From assembly GCA_947493885.1 (NCBI GenBank), contig CANLTE010000010.1, positions 21,142 to 85,141 on the forward strand: a stretch of DNA of 64,000 nt, written 5' to 3'. Of this stretch, positions 17,799-27,018 are shown piece after piece. The position numbers and the translations under genes are program-made. The DNA is from an uncultured Maribacter sp. GTDB lineage: Bacteria; Bacteroidota; Bacteroidia; Flavobacteriales; Flavobacteriaceae. Position 1 is the first letter of the stretch, and each line of letters starts with the position of its first letter. The notes under the pieces were generated by a model that did no database searches, was not told where the DNA came from, and worked only from the letters and a program-made list of their open reading frames with translations.

Positions 17799-18761
17799 TT
17801 GAAACTATCTAGAGAAATTAAAACCGGAATTATCGTCATTGGAGGTGTTCTGTTATTTATACTTGGCTTTAGCTATTTAAAGTCTTCTCCTCTTTTTGAT
17901 GACAGCAAGACGTTATATGCAATTTATCCGCATGTACAAGGGCTTCAAACTGGAACACCTGTTTCAATAAACGGACTTACCGTAGGATCCGTTAATGATA
18001 TCAGACGGCTAGATAATAAGGGGAATTTGGTTGTTACTTTTTCTGTAAATAACGAATTTTCTTTTTCAAAAAATAGTACGGCTGAGTTATATGATACAGG
18101 TATAATTGGCGGAAAAGGACTTCAGATAATACCTGTTTTTGATGCTTCTAATTTAGCACAAAGCGGAGATACACTTATAACGCTAACAAGACCTGGTTTA
18201 ACGGAGCTTGCTCAACAAAAACTAACACCTTTGTTTAAAAAGTTTGAATCTGCTGTTACCGATGCTGATTCGGTTTTATTAAATGTTAATGAGGTATTAG
18301 ATTCTAAAACAAAAAAAGACTTACAAAAGGCTATTTCAGGATTAAGTAATTTAATGGTAAGTTTAGAGAGTAGTGGAGCGGTGCTTAATCGTTTATTAAA
18401 AAATAACGAGAAAAAATTAGACAGTTCGTTAACTAATTTTGAAACACTTACTAGTAATTTTGCCAAATTATCAGACTCTCTTAGTACTGCTGGTTTAGGA
18501 AGAACATTGGCTAGTTTAGAGAGTACAGTTGCAAATCTAGATAAGTTAATGACTAAAATAGAAGGAGGAGAAGGTACAATGGGAGCTTTAATGAATAATA
18601 AAGAACTTTACGATAATCTTAGCAACGCTTCTGAGGAACTAGATTTATTATTGCAAGACTTTAGACTTAATCCAAAGCGTTATGTAAACGTATCGGTTTT
18701 TGGAAAAAAGCAGAAAGATTATACATTACCTGAAAATGACCCTGCAGAAAAAAATGAATAA
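17799..18761 (+). CDS. MlaD/MCE family lipid-transport substrate-binding protein (TTG start)
   Basis: A 320-residue protein anchored by one N-terminal helix (IIVIGGVLLFILGFSYL). An MCE domain follows at about 37-115 (YAIYPHVQGLQTGTPVSING, ELYDTGIIGGKGLQI), then a long Ser/Leu-rich coiled-coil region (about 145-270). MCE proteins form hexamers that carry phospholipids across the periplasm with an ABC transporter; no permease or ATPase gene is adjacent. Translation starts at TTG, the only start that gives the conserved KLSREIKTG lead. Located 55 nt after the amidase gene. Confidence 0.9.
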   Translation: MKLSREIKTGIIVIGGVLLFILGFSYLKSSPLFDDSKTLYAIYPHVQGLQTGTPVSINGLTVGSVNDIRRLDNKGNLVVTFSVNNEFSFSKNSTAELYDTGIIGGKGLQIIPVFDASNLAQSGDTLITLTRPGLTELAQQKLTPLFKKFESAVTDADSVLLNVNEVLDSKTKKDLQKAISGLSNLMVSLESSGAVLNRLLKNNEKKLDSSLTNFETLTSNFAKLSDSLSTAGLGRTLASLESTVANLDKLMTKIEGGEGTMGALMNNKELYDNLSNASEELDLLLQDFRLNPKRYVNVSVFGKKQKDYTLPENDPAEKNE

Positions 18762-18768
18762 AACGTAA

Positions 18769-20094
18769 ATGAATTATATACCTAACATCCTATTTGCCAT
18801 AGTTCTACTATGTGGAATTTTCTTTTTTTTAAGAAATGTAAAAAAACTATATAGGAATATAAAACTTGGTAGAGATGTTGATGTTAGTGATAATAAATCT
18901 TTACGATGGAAGAATATGGGAAGTATTGCTTTGGGGCAATCAAAAATGGTGGTTAGACCAATAGCGGGGTTACTACATATTATTGTTTACGTTGGTTTTA
19001 TTATAATAAATATTGAAGTTCTTGAAATCATCATTGATGGACTTTTTGGAACGCATCGTGTTTTTGCTTTTCTAGGTGGAGCATATAATTTTTTGATAGC
19101 ATCATTTGAAATACTTGCCCTATTGGTAATTATATCTGTAATTATATTTTGGGTTAGACGTAATGTTATACGATTACAACGATTTGTAAAACCTGAAATG
19201 AAAGGTTGGCCCAAAAGTGATGGAAATTTAATTTTGTACATAGAATTGGTATTAATGGTTTTATTTTTGACCATGAATGCTGCTGATTATCAATTACAAT
19301 TGTTGGATTCAGAGCATTATACCAAAGTGGGTTCTTTTCCCGTAAGTGGGTATTTAAGTATGTTGTTTGATGAAGCATCTGTCTCAAGCCTAATAATGGT
19401 GGAGCGAACAGCTTGGTGGTTACATATTATTGGTATATTGTTTTTTCTTAACTACCTGTATTATTCAAAACATTTACATATACTATTGGCTTTTCCTAAT
19501 ACATATTATGGAAAAATTACTCCTCAAGGAAAATTTAAAAATTTAGAGTCTGTTACCAAAGAGGTAAAACTAATGATGGATCCGTCCGTGGATCCATTTG
19601 CTGCTCCAGCTGAGGATGCTCCTCCTCCTGAAAAATTTGGGGCGTCTGATGTTCAAGACTTAAGTTGGGTACAGTTGTTAAACGCTTATTCTTGCACGGA
19701 ATGTGGAAGATGTACTAGTCAATGCCCTGCTAATTTAACAGGAAAAAGATTGTCTCCGCGAAAGATAATGATGGATACTAGAGATCGTTTAGAGGAAGTA
19801 GGTAAAAATATAGATGCCAACAAAGGAAACTTTGTAGATGATGGTAAGCAGCTTTTAGGAGATTATATAAGTCATGAAGAATTATGGGCTTGTACATCAT
19901 GTAATGCTTGTGTGGAGGCTTGCCCTATTAGTATTGATCCTTTAAGTATTATTATGGATATGCGTCAATACTTAGTAATGGAGCAATCAGCAGCACCATC
20001 AGATTTAAATAACATGATGGGGAATATTGAAAATAATGGAGCCCCGTGGCCATTTAATCAAATGGATAGACTTAATTGGGCTAAAGAAGAATAA
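18769..20094 (+). CDS. Membrane Fe-S oxidoreductase with two 4Fe-4S centres (HdrDE/GlpC-like)
   Basis: A 441-residue protein with five or six N-terminal membrane segments (to about residue 245), resembling the heme-b membrane anchor of NarI/HdrE-type proteins. A soluble domain follows with two 4Fe-4S motifs, CTECGRCTSQCP and CTSCNACVEACP, about 65 residues apart. It probably passes electrons between the quinone pool and the partner encoded next, whose gene starts 10 nt after this stop. Substrate unknown. The pair sits in a gene order conserved in Flavobacteria between the MCE protein and the 160-residue orphan. Confidence 0.85.
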   Translation: MNYIPNILFAIVLLCGIFFFLRNVKKLYRNIKLGRDVDVSDNKSLRWKNMGSIALGQSKMVVRPIAGLLHIIVYVGFIIINIEVLEIIIDGLFGTHRVFAFLGGAYNFLIASFEILALLVIISVIIFWVRRNVIRLQRFVKPEMKGWPKSDGNLILYIELVLMVLFLTMNAADYQLQLLDSEHYTKVGSFPVSGYLSMLFDEASVSSLIMVERTAWWLHIIGILFFLNYLYYSKHLHILLAFPNTYYGKITPQGKFKNLESVTKEVKLMMDPSVDPFAAPAEDAPPPEKFGASDVQDLSWVQLLNAYSCTECGRCTSQCPANLTGKRLSPRKIMMDTRDRLEEVGKNIDANKGNFVDDGKQLLGDYISHEELWACTSCNACVEACPISIDPLSIIMDMRQYLVMEQSAAPSDLNNMMGNIENNGAPWPFNQMDRLNWAKEE

Positions 20095-20104
20095 AAAAAG
20101 ACCT

Positions 20105-20896
20105 ATGGGAAACGAATTAAAAGTACCTACAATGGCAGAACTTTTTGCCTCGGGTCAACAACCAGAAGTTTTATTTTGGGTTGGATGCGCAGGAAGTTTT
20201 GACGATAGGGCAAAAAAAATAACAAAAGCGTTTATAAAAATATTAAACAAAGCTAATGTGTCCTTTGCAGTCTTAGGAACAGAGGAAAGTTGTTCAGGTG
20301 ACCCAGCAAAAAGAGCGGGTAATGAGTTTTTGTTTCAAATGCAAGCAGTTACAAACATAGAAGTAATGAATGCTTATGAAGTAAAAAAAATAGTTACTAC
20401 ATGTCCGCATTGCTTTAATACGTTAAAAAATGAATACCCTGAGTTAGGGGGTGATTACGAGGTTGTTCACCATACACAATTTATAAATCAATTGTTGGAG
20501 GATGGAAAAATTTCCTTAAATGGTGGTTCGTACAAAGGGAAAAAAATAACATATCATGATCCATGTTACTTGGGTAGAGCTAATAACGTTTATGAGGCGC
20601 CTCGTGATTTAATCAAGAAGCTTGATGCGGAGTTGGTTGAAATGAAAAATTGTAAGGCAAAAGGGCTTTGTTGTGGAGCAGGAGGAGCGCAAATGTTTAA
20701 GGAGCCTGAAAAAGGAGAACAAGATATAAACATAAAACGTACCGAGGAAGCAATTGAAGTTAAACCTGATATTGTGGCAGCTGGTTGTCCGTTCTGTAAT
20801 ACAATGATGACCGATGGCGTTAAAGCAAAAGAAAAAGAATCTTCAATAGCTGTTTTAGATGTAGCGGAACTCATTGCAAATGCTGAAGATTTGTAA
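20105..20896 (+). CDS. CCG-domain Fe-S oxidoreductase subunit
   Basis: A 263-residue partner of the preceding protein. It carries two cysteine-rich (CCG) domains of the HdrB/D, GlpC and LutA type. The second is intact (DPCYLGR, LCCGAGGAQMF, GCPFC). The first is degenerate, with EESCSGDPAKRAG in place of Cys-Cys-Gly, although WVGCAGSFD and TTCPHCFN keep its other cysteines. The start at 20105 (MGNELKVPTMAEL) follows the upstream stop. An earlier in-frame start at 20027 would overlap the upstream gene by 68 nt and is not needed. Confidence 0.87.
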   Translation: MGNELKVPTMAELFASGQQPEVLFWVGCAGSFDDRAKKITKAFIKILNKANVSFAVLGTEESCSGDPAKRAGNEFLFQMQAVTNIEVMNAYEVKKIVTTCPHCFNTLKNEYPELGGDYEVVHHTQFINQLLEDGKISLNGGSYKGKKITYHDPCYLGRANNVYEAPRDLIKKLDAELVEMKNCKAKGLCCGAGGAQMFKEPEKGEQDINIKRTEEAIEVKPDIVAAGCPFCNTMMTDGVKAKEKESSIAVLDVAELIANAEDL

Positions 20897-20915
20897 ATTG
20901 ATTTGAAAATCAATT
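20896..20915. repeat. Perfect 9-bp inverted repeat between oxidoreductase and orphan genes
   Basis: AATTGATTT-GA-AAATCAATT begins in the stop codon of the CCG protein gene. With only a 2-nt centre and no T-run after it, it is a poor terminator. It may be an mRNA stabiliser or a binding site. Low information because it is AT-rich. Confidence 0.35.
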
Positions 20916-20938
20916 CATTTAAACTCTAAAAGAAAATA

Positions 20939-21421
20939 ATGTTAGTAGATTTTAATACATTGCCTGATACGGCAAGAGTCTGGGTTTATCAGGCTAGTAG
21001 AACCTTTTCTGAGGTAGAGCTATCCCAAATAAAGGAAGATATGGAGGCTTTTATTGAGGAATGGACAGCACATGGTGCAGATTTAAAAGCAGGCTATGAA
21101 GTAAAATATAAAAGATTTATTGTACTTGCCATAGATCAATCGTTTAATTCGGCTTCAGGTTGTTCAATTGATGCGTCGGTTCACTTTATACAAACATTAG
21201 AAAAGAAATACGACGTATTACTTTTAGACAAAATGAATGTTTCGTATAAACAAGGAGAATTTATAGCTTACAAACCACTAACCGATTTTAAAAAAATGGC
21301 GAAGCAAAAATCGGTTTCTCTGAACACTATAGTTTTTAATAACCTGGTTACAAATAAATCGGAGTATCAAGAACATTGGGAAGTACCTGCTTCTGAAAGT
21401 TGGCATAGCAGGTTTATGTAG
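20939..21421 (+). CDS. Conserved flavobacterial orphan, often mislabelled 'ABC transporter ATPase'
   Basis: A 160-residue cytosolic protein with no signal peptide or membrane segment. Its relatives are widely labelled ABC transporter ATPase, but no Walker A, Walker B or ABC signature can be seen, so the label should not be copied. Recognisable stretches are TARVWVYQASRTF, FIEEWTAHGADLKAGYEVKYKRF and SGCSIDASVHFIQ, with one cysteine in the last. The W-(x)n-HG pattern recurs in the family. The gene lies between the Fe-S oxidoreductase pair and the GH3 gene, an order that appears conserved. Function unknown. Confidence 0.8.
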   Translation: MLVDFNTLPDTARVWVYQASRTFSEVELSQIKEDMEAFIEEWTAHGADLKAGYEVKYKRFIVLAIDQSFNSASGCSIDASVHFIQTLEKKYDVLLLDKMNVSYKQGEFIAYKPLTDFKKMAKQKSVSLNTIVFNNLVTNKSEYQEHWEVPASESWHSRFM

Positions 21422-21478
21422 ATTGCTACAAGATTTGATTTTCTTTTACGTTTTAGGTATCCAACACTCCACTTTTTT

Positions 21479-24391
21479 ATGCGATTTAATATAGCTGTCT
21501 ATATATTTTTTATTTGTTTTTTTTCTGCGCAAGCGCAAACCAATCCTTTAATTACAAACGATAGCCTAGCTCAGCACAATTGGGTAGAAGAACAGTATAG
21601 TAAAATGTCGCTTGAAGATAAGTTTGGACAGTTGTTCATGGTAAGTATAGCGTCAAATGATAGTAAAGTTGCTGTAACTAGGGTGAAAAAACTTATTAGA
21701 GAACAAAAAATAGGTGGAGTAATATTTTCTAAAGGAGGTCCAATACAACAAGCAAAACTCACGAATACTTTTCAGAACATTTCTAATATTCCACTTTTAA
21801 TAGGTATGGATGCTGAATGGGGACTCGCGATGCGATTAGATTCCACTTATGCTTTTCCTTGGAATATGACTTTGGGCGCTATTAAAGATAACAGTATTGT
21901 TGAAAAAGTAGGCTATAGAATTGGGTTACACGTGAAACGATTAGGAGTTCATATAAATTTTGCTCCAGATGTCGATATTAACACAAATCCTAAAAACCCT
22001 ATTATAGGAAATAGGTCATTTGGCGAAAATCGTGACAACGTTACAGAGAAAGGAGTTTCGTTTATTAAGGGAATGCATAGAGCGGGTGTTTTGTCAAGTG
22101 CAAAACATTTTCCAGGGCATGGTGATACAGCAACGGATTCTCATTTAGCTCTACCAACCATTAATTTTGAAAGAAAACGATTAGACAGTATAGAGCTTTA
22201 TCCATATAAAAAAATCATTCAGGAAGGGGTGAGTAGTATTATGGTGGCTCATTTGTATGTTCCACATTTAGAATTAAAACAAAATTTACCATCATCGCTT
22301 TCAGAACAAATTGTTACTGGAGTTTTAAAGGAAGAAATGGGATTTAATGGTTTGGTTTTTACTGATGCCCTAAATATGAAAGGAGCTTCGGATTATGGAA
22401 AAGAAGGTGAAGTTGAAACGATGGCATTTATGGCTGGCAATGACATTTTATTAATGCCAACATCCGTAGAACAGGCGAAAAAAAGATTGTTAAAATTATA
22501 TAATAAAGGTAAAATTTCAGAGGAGCGCTTGGCGCATTCTGTTAAAAAAATACTTCTTGCAAAATATAAAGTAGGGCTTTATAAAAAAAATAGTGTAAAA
22601 ATTGAAAATTTATATGCTGATTTAAATTCGTTAGATGATGATTTGGTATATGAAGAGGCCATTGAAAACGCTATAACGGTTATTAAAAATAAATTCAATT
22701 TAATTGGTATTAAAAGATTAGAGAATAAAAAAATCGCCTACATAAAATTTGGAAATGATAGTAATGAAGTTTTTGTAAAAGAGTTGAATAAATATGCAGA
22801 TGTTACTTCAATAAATGCTAAGGATATTAGCACCATAAAAAAGAAACTTTCGGCGTTTAATCTAGTGATTATTGGTCATCATACAAACAATGATAGTCCG
22901 TGGAAACCATATAAATTTACTAAAACTGAACGATTTTGGTTGCAAGAAATAGCAGGTGTGCGTACTTCTAATACCATTTTATGTACTTTTTCTAAGCCAT
23001 ACGCTTTATCCGATATCCCGAATTTTAAAGGTATAGATGCCGTGGTTGTTGGTTATCAAAATAGTAAAATGGCTCAACAAAAAATGGCCCAATTAATTTT
23101 TGGAGCCATTCCAGCAAAAGGAGAATTACCTGTAAGTATTACTAATGAATTTCCTGTTGGAACAAAAGTAACCTTGAGTACTCTTAAAAGGCTGGGATAT
23201 AGTTTTCCTGAGCGCACAGGAATGAGTTCTATAAAATTAAAAGAAATAGATAGGTTAGTCCAAAATGGACTTGATTCTCTTATGTTTCCGGGAGCACAGG
23301 TAGTGGTAGCCAGAAAAGGAAAAATAATATATAACAAAGGCTTTGGTAAACCTACTTACGATTCTAATGAAAAAATTACACCAAATCATATTTACGATTT
23401 GGCGTCAGTAACAAAAATTTTGGCAACACTTCCAATAATTATGAAAATGGAAGAAGAAAATAAAATAGCCTTAAATAGTACTTTTCAGGAATTAATTCCT
23501 GAATACACTGATACCGAAATTAAAAATGTAACGGTTTTAAAAGCTTTATCACATTATGGAAGATTGCCAGCATGGATAGCTTTTTATGCGGCGACTTTAA
23601 ATAAAAATAAAAAACCGTCTAAAGAGTTTTATAGAAATACCTTGGAAGATGGGTTTTCAACTAAAGTTATAGATGGGTTGTATCTAGCTGACGCTTATAA
23701 AGATTCTATATATAACCGTATCGGAAGGCAAGATTTAAAATCTAATAGATATCGTTATAGTGATGTGGCGTATTATGTAATGAAAAAATACGCGGAGGAC
23801 ACCTATAAAGATAAATTAGATAAACTAGCTCTTGATTTTATATATAAGCCTATAGGAGCTACCAAAACAAGATATAATCCTTTAGATGAACATGATAAAT
23901 CTATAATAGTTCCTTCTGAAGAAGATACTTATTACAGATATCAAACTGTTCAGGGATATGTACATGATATGGGGGCTGCAATGCAGGGTGGAGTTGGAGG
24001 TCATGCCGGACTTTTTAGTAACGCCAATGATGTAGCAAAAATTATGCAAATGTATCTTCAGGGAGGCTCTTATGGTGGAACTCGTTTTTTTGATTCCCGA
24101 ACAATTAAAAAGTTTAACACCTGTTACTTTTGTCATAAAAAAGTAAGAAGAGGTGTAGGTTTTGACAAACCCCAACTAGAAGAAAGTGGCCCCACATGTG
24201 GTTGTGTTTCTCGTAAAAGTTTTGGTCACAGTGGATTTACAGGGACCTATACATGGGCAGATCCAGAAGAAGAAATTGTGTACGTTTTCTTATCAAATAG
24301 AACTTATCCTACTGCGTCAAACACACTTTTAGTTAAATCTGGGTTAAGAACAAGAATTCAACAAGCCATTTACGACTCAATACTAAATTAA
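21479..24391 (+). CDS. Glycoside hydrolase family 3 / serine hydrolase (beta-lactamase-like) fusion
   Basis: A 970-residue exported protein with a signal peptide (about 1-20, ending SAQA). The GH3 part (about 40-370) carries the NagZ-type loop KHFPGHGDTATDSH, which holds the His-Asp acid/base dyad, so it probably releases N-acetylglucosamine from wall fragments. After a GH3 C-terminal-like region (about 390-570), a penicillin-binding-protein-like serine hydrolase domain (about 590-970) shows SVTK (Ser nucleophile and Lys), YSD and HSGFTG. The fusion is a known Bacteroidota design coupling two wall-degrading activities. Unusual detail: a local cluster of cysteines, CYFC and CGC, near residues 880-905. 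Bacillithiol synthase bshA follows. Confidence 0.9.
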   Translation: MRFNIAVYIFFICFFSAQAQTNPLITNDSLAQHNWVEEQYSKMSLEDKFGQLFMVSIASNDSKVAVTRVKKLIREQKIGGVIFSKGGPIQQAKLTNTFQNISNIPLLIGMDAEWGLAMRLDSTYAFPWNMTLGAIKDNSIVEKVGYRIGLHVKRLGVHINFAPDVDINTNPKNPIIGNRSFGENRDNVTEKGVSFIKGMHRAGVLSSAKHFPGHGDTATDSHLALPTINFERKRLDSIELYPYKKIIQEGVSSIMVAHLYVPHLELKQNLPSSLSEQIVTGVLKEEMGFNGLVFTDALNMKGASDYGKEGEVETMAFMAGNDILLMPTSVEQAKKRLLKLYNKGKISEERLAHSVKKILLAKYKVGLYKKNSVKIENLYADLNSLDDDLVYEEAIENAITVIKNKFNLIGIKRLENKKIAYIKFGNDSNEVFVKELNKYADVTSINAKDISTIKKKLSAFNLVIIGHHTNNDSPWKPYKFTKTERFWLQEIAGVRTSNTILCTFSKPYALSDIPNFKGIDAVVVGYQNSKMAQQKMAQLIFGAIPAKGELPVSITNEFPVGTKVTLSTLKRLGYSFPERTGMSSIKLKEIDRLVQNGLDSLMFPGAQVVVARKGKIIYNKGFGKPTYDSNEKITPNHIYDLASVTKILATLPIIMKMEEENKIALNSTFQELIPEYTDTEIKNVTVLKALSHYGRLPAWIAFYAATLNKNKKPSKEFYRNTLEDGFSTKVIDGLYLADAYKDSIYNRIGRQDLKSNRYRYSDVAYYVMKKYAEDTYKDKLDKLALDFIYKPIGATKTRYNPLDEHDKSIIVPSEEDTYYRYQTVQGYVHDMGAAMQGGVGGHAGLFSNANDVAKIMQMYLQGGSYGGTRFFDSRTIKKFNTCYFCHKKVRRGVGFDKPQLEESGPTCGCVSRKSFGHSGFTGTYTWADPEEEIVYVFLSNRTYPTASNTLLVKSGLRTRIQQAIYDSILN

Positions 24392-24460
24392 AAGGTAGAT
24401 TTGTAATTTCTATACAGGAAATTCAACTTAACTATTTAGTAAACGAAGAAATTTTATCGA

Positions 24461-25606
24461 ATGAAAATAGCAATAGTTTGTTATCCAACTTTTGGAGGAA
24501 GTGGCGTTGTTGCCACCGAATTAGGTATAGCCTTGGCTAGTAGAGGTCATGAAGTTCATTTTGTTACCTATAAACAACCAGTAAGGTTAGAGCTTTTAAA
24601 CAATAATATATATTTTCATGAAGTTCATGTACCTGAGTATCCATTATTTCATTACCAGCCTTATGAGCTTGCTTTATCAAGTAAATTGGTAGATACAGTT
24701 AAACTTTTTGATATAGATTTGTTGCATGTGCATTATGCAATTCCTCATGCGTATGCCGGATACATGGCAAAAAAAATGTTGGAAGAAGAAGGGATTCATG
24801 TTCCTATGATTACCACATTGCATGGAACCGATATTACTTTGGTTGGTAAGCACCCTTTTTATAAGCCCGCAGTTACTTTCAGTATTAACCAATCAGATGT
24901 AGTTACATCCGTTTCTGAGAGTTTACGGCAACAAACTTTAGATTTATTTGATATAAAAGGAGAAATAGAAGTAGTTTCTAACTTTATAGATAAACGTAAA
25001 TACAGTCCAAATTTTACAGATTGTCAACGTACTTCAATGGCAAACGATGATGAAAGAATAGTTACCCATATTAGTAATTTTAGAAAGGTAAAGCGTATTC
25101 CAGATGTGCTTCATATTTTTAATAAAATACAGGAAGAAATTCCTGCAAAATTAATAATGGTAGGTGAAGGACCAGAAAAAGAGAACGCAGAATTTGTTTG
25201 TGAACAATTAGGAATATCAGATAAGGTGATTTTTCTTGGAAATAGCAATGAAATTGATAAAATATTATGTTTTTCTGACTTGTTTTTACTGCCATCGGAA
25301 ACGGAAAGTTTTGGATTAGCTGCTTTAGAGGCAATGATAAACAGGGTTCCTGTAATTTCAAGTAATTCTGGAGGGATTCCAGAGGTTAATAAACATGGTG
25401 TTTCTGGATACTTAAGCGATGTAGGAAATGTTGAAGAGATGGCCGCCAATGCAATTAAAATATTAAGAGACGATAATGATCTAAACATTTTTAAGAAAAA
25501 TGCAGTGTCAATTGCCGAACAGTTTGATATTTTACAAATTTTACCTAAATACGAAGAAATTTACGAGAGAGCCTACAGTAGTAGATTTAAAAACGCTGAT
25601 AGATAA
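24461..25606 (+). CDS. bshA: N-acetyl-alpha-D-glucosaminyl L-malate synthase BshA
   Basis: A 381-residue GT4-family enzyme joining UDP-GlcNAc to L-malate, the first step of bacillithiol synthesis. The start MKIAIVCYPTFGGSGVVATELG and the segment HVHYAIPHAYAGYMAKK are characteristic of BshA within the GT4 family. TTLHGTDITLVG and the EX7E motif ETESFGLAALEAM, with SSNSGGIPEV, form the nucleotide-sugar site. It implies that this organism uses bacillithiol as its low-molecular-weight thiol. bshB and bshC are not in the window. It starts 69 nt after the GH3 gene. Confidence 0.95.
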   Translation: MKIAIVCYPTFGGSGVVATELGIALASRGHEVHFVTYKQPVRLELLNNNIYFHEVHVPEYPLFHYQPYELALSSKLVDTVKLFDIDLLHVHYAIPHAYAGYMAKKMLEEEGIHVPMITTLHGTDITLVGKHPFYKPAVTFSINQSDVVTSVSESLRQQTLDLFDIKGEIEVVSNFIDKRKYSPNFTDCQRTSMANDDERIVTHISNFRKVKRIPDVLHIFNKIQEEIPAKLIMVGEGPEKENAEFVCEQLGISDKVIFLGNSNEIDKILCFSDLFLLPSETESFGLAALEAMINRVPVISSNSGGIPEVNKHGVSGYLSDVGNVEEMAANAIKILRDDNDLNIFKKNAVSIAEQFDILQILPKYEEIYERAYSSRFKNADR

Positions 25607-25686
25607 AATAGCAAGATTTTAGGATGAAAGGAGAAGGTGTTGAAGCGTATTTTCTCTAAGAAACTTATTTACAACTCTCTAACGAT

Positions 25687-25713
25687 AAAAAAAGCCTTTT
25701 AAGGTTTTTTTTT
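25687..25713 (+). terminator. Probable terminator after bshA
   Basis: A-rich arm, AGCCTTTTAAGG core (CCTT/AAGG), then nine T residues. The stem is short and has a bulged G, so strength is uncertain. It lies 80 nt after bshA and before the OmpA-family gene. Confidence 0.55.
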
Positions 25714-25757
25714 ATTGTGTTGACTTAATTCTCTTAATTTTATATATTATTAGCCCC

Positions 25758-25765
25758 TAATTTTG
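25758..25765 (+). promoter_or_regulatory. Candidate -7 element of the OmpA-family gene
   Basis: TAATTTTG matches TAnnTTTG but ends only 4 nt before the ATG at 25770, which would make a leaderless transcript. A second possibility is TTGAC at 25720 with a TATATTAT-like element about 20 nt downstream. Neither is certain. Confidence 0.25.
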
Positions 25766-25769
25766 CATT

Positions 25770-26945
25770 ATGAAAACAATGAAAACGCTTTATGTACTAG
25801 CTTTAGTACTTTGTGTGAATGTAAGTTCTGGTCAAGAAAATTTACAATTAACTTCAAGAGATAGTTTAGTGGAAAGTTCATGGATTTTTGGACTTGGCTA
25901 CAATTTTGTAGATGATTCTGGTGATGTGTTTGATAATCTTTTTGATTTTAAAGATCAATGGAATGCTGTAGCTTTTCCGTCTAGAATAAGTATTGGAAGG
26001 TATTTTAAAAGTGGTTTGGGTATTGAAGCCATTGGTACTTATAACAAGTATAAGGTTGGTAAAATTATTGATCAAGCTGTAAACCTTACAGAATCTGATT
26101 ACTTTGGAGTGGACGCTAGGCTATCTTATGACTTAAATAAGTTAATAGGTCAGACGGCATGGTTTGATCCTTATATTGGTGTTGGTGTGGGTTACACAGA
26201 AGCTAGTAATCAAGGAAGAGGTACATATAATGCTGTAATTGGTTTTAGAACTTGGATTAATGATAATTGGGGATTGGATTTTAGTTCTTCAGGAAAATGG
26301 AGAATGGGTGATAAAGGCACAAATCATATCCAACATGCAGCAGGTGTTGTTTATCAGTTTGGGATTGAAAAAGGTCTGTCTAAAAAAGGAAAAGAAAAAT
26401 TGGCTCTTATAGAAGCTATAGAAAAAGAACAGCAACGAAAAGCGGATTCAATTGCTGATGCTAACAGAGCAAGAGAGGCACTAGAATTGGCAGATAGATT
26501 GGCCAAAGAAAAAGAAGCTGCTAAATTAGCCGCCATTGAAAGAGCAAAACAAGATGCTATAAGTAAAAAGAAACTAGCCATTGAAAATAAAATTAAGGAA
26601 TATGGATTGGTTTATTTTAAGTTAAACTCTTCTTATTTATCTGAGCCTTCAAAAAAAGCTTTAGACTCTGTTGCTAAACTTTTAACAGAAGAACCTAATA
26701 TTGAGATTAAAATTACAGCTCATACCGACTCAAGAGGTGGAGCTAAATATAATAAGTGGTTATCCGAGAAAAGGGGAGGACGAACAAAAGACTATTTACT
26801 TAAAAAAGGTATAGACGCTTCTAGAATTGTTATTGAAGCTTATGGAGAGGAAAAATTACTAAATGAGTGTGACGATAATACATATTGCCCAGAAGATAAG
26901 CATAGACTTAATAGAAGATCTGATATGAATGTTATTAAGTTTTAA
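25770..26945 (+). CDS. OmpA-family outer-membrane protein with coiled-coil linker
   Basis: A 391-residue protein with a signal peptide (about 1-21, ending SSGQ), an N-terminal 8-strand-type beta-barrel region (about 30-200; SWIFGLGYNFVDDS, WFDPYIGVGVGYTEA), an Ala/Lys/Glu-rich coiled coil (about 205-272) and a C-terminal OmpA domain (about 275-391; FKLNSSYLSEPSKKALD, ITAHTDSRG, LNRRSDMNVIKF). The OmpA domain binds peptidoglycan diaminopimelate and fixes the outer membrane to the wall. LNECDDNTYCPEDKHR holds a cysteine pair common in the Bacteroidota form. A hairpin terminator follows. Confidence 0.9.
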   Translation: MKTMKTLYVLALVLCVNVSSGQENLQLTSRDSLVESSWIFGLGYNFVDDSGDVFDNLFDFKDQWNAVAFPSRISIGRYFKSGLGIEAIGTYNKYKVGKIIDQAVNLTESDYFGVDARLSYDLNKLIGQTAWFDPYIGVGVGYTEASNQGRGTYNAVIGFRTWINDNWGLDFSSSGKWRMGDKGTNHIQHAAGVVYQFGIEKGLSKKGKEKLALIEAIEKEQQRKADSIADANRAREALELADRLAKEKEAAKLAAIERAKQDAISKKKLAIENKIKEYGLVYFKLNSSYLSEPSKKALDSVAKLLTEEPNIEIKITAHTDSRGGAKYNKWLSEKRGGRTKDYLLKKGIDASRIVIEAYGEEKLLNECDDNTYCPEDKHRLNRRSDMNVIKF

Positions 26946-26965
26946 GATTGCATTTTAGATATAAT

Positions 26966-27001
26966 AAAAGAGCTAAAGGTTTATTTTCTTTAGCTTTTTT
27001 G
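26966..27001. terminator. Bidirectional terminator between ompA-like gene and exopolysaccharide operon A
   Basis: An 8-bp stem AGCTAAAG (26971-26978) / CTTTAGCT (26988-26995) flanked by AAAAG on the left and TTTTTT on the right. It can end the plus-strand OmpA-family gene, and more weakly the minus-strand operon whose last stop is at 27019. Confidence 0.75.
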
Positions 27002-27018
27002 TTTAATTCTTTAATAGA

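Noticed and set aside
20027..20104. Upstream start for the CCG-domain protein
   Set aside because: It would overlap the preceding gene and adds residues that do not fit the family; the ATG at 20105 comes just after the upstream stop.
20939..21421. Annotation as ABC transporter ATPase
   Set aside because: No Walker A, Walker B or ABC signature can be found in the 160 residues; the common database label seems wrong.
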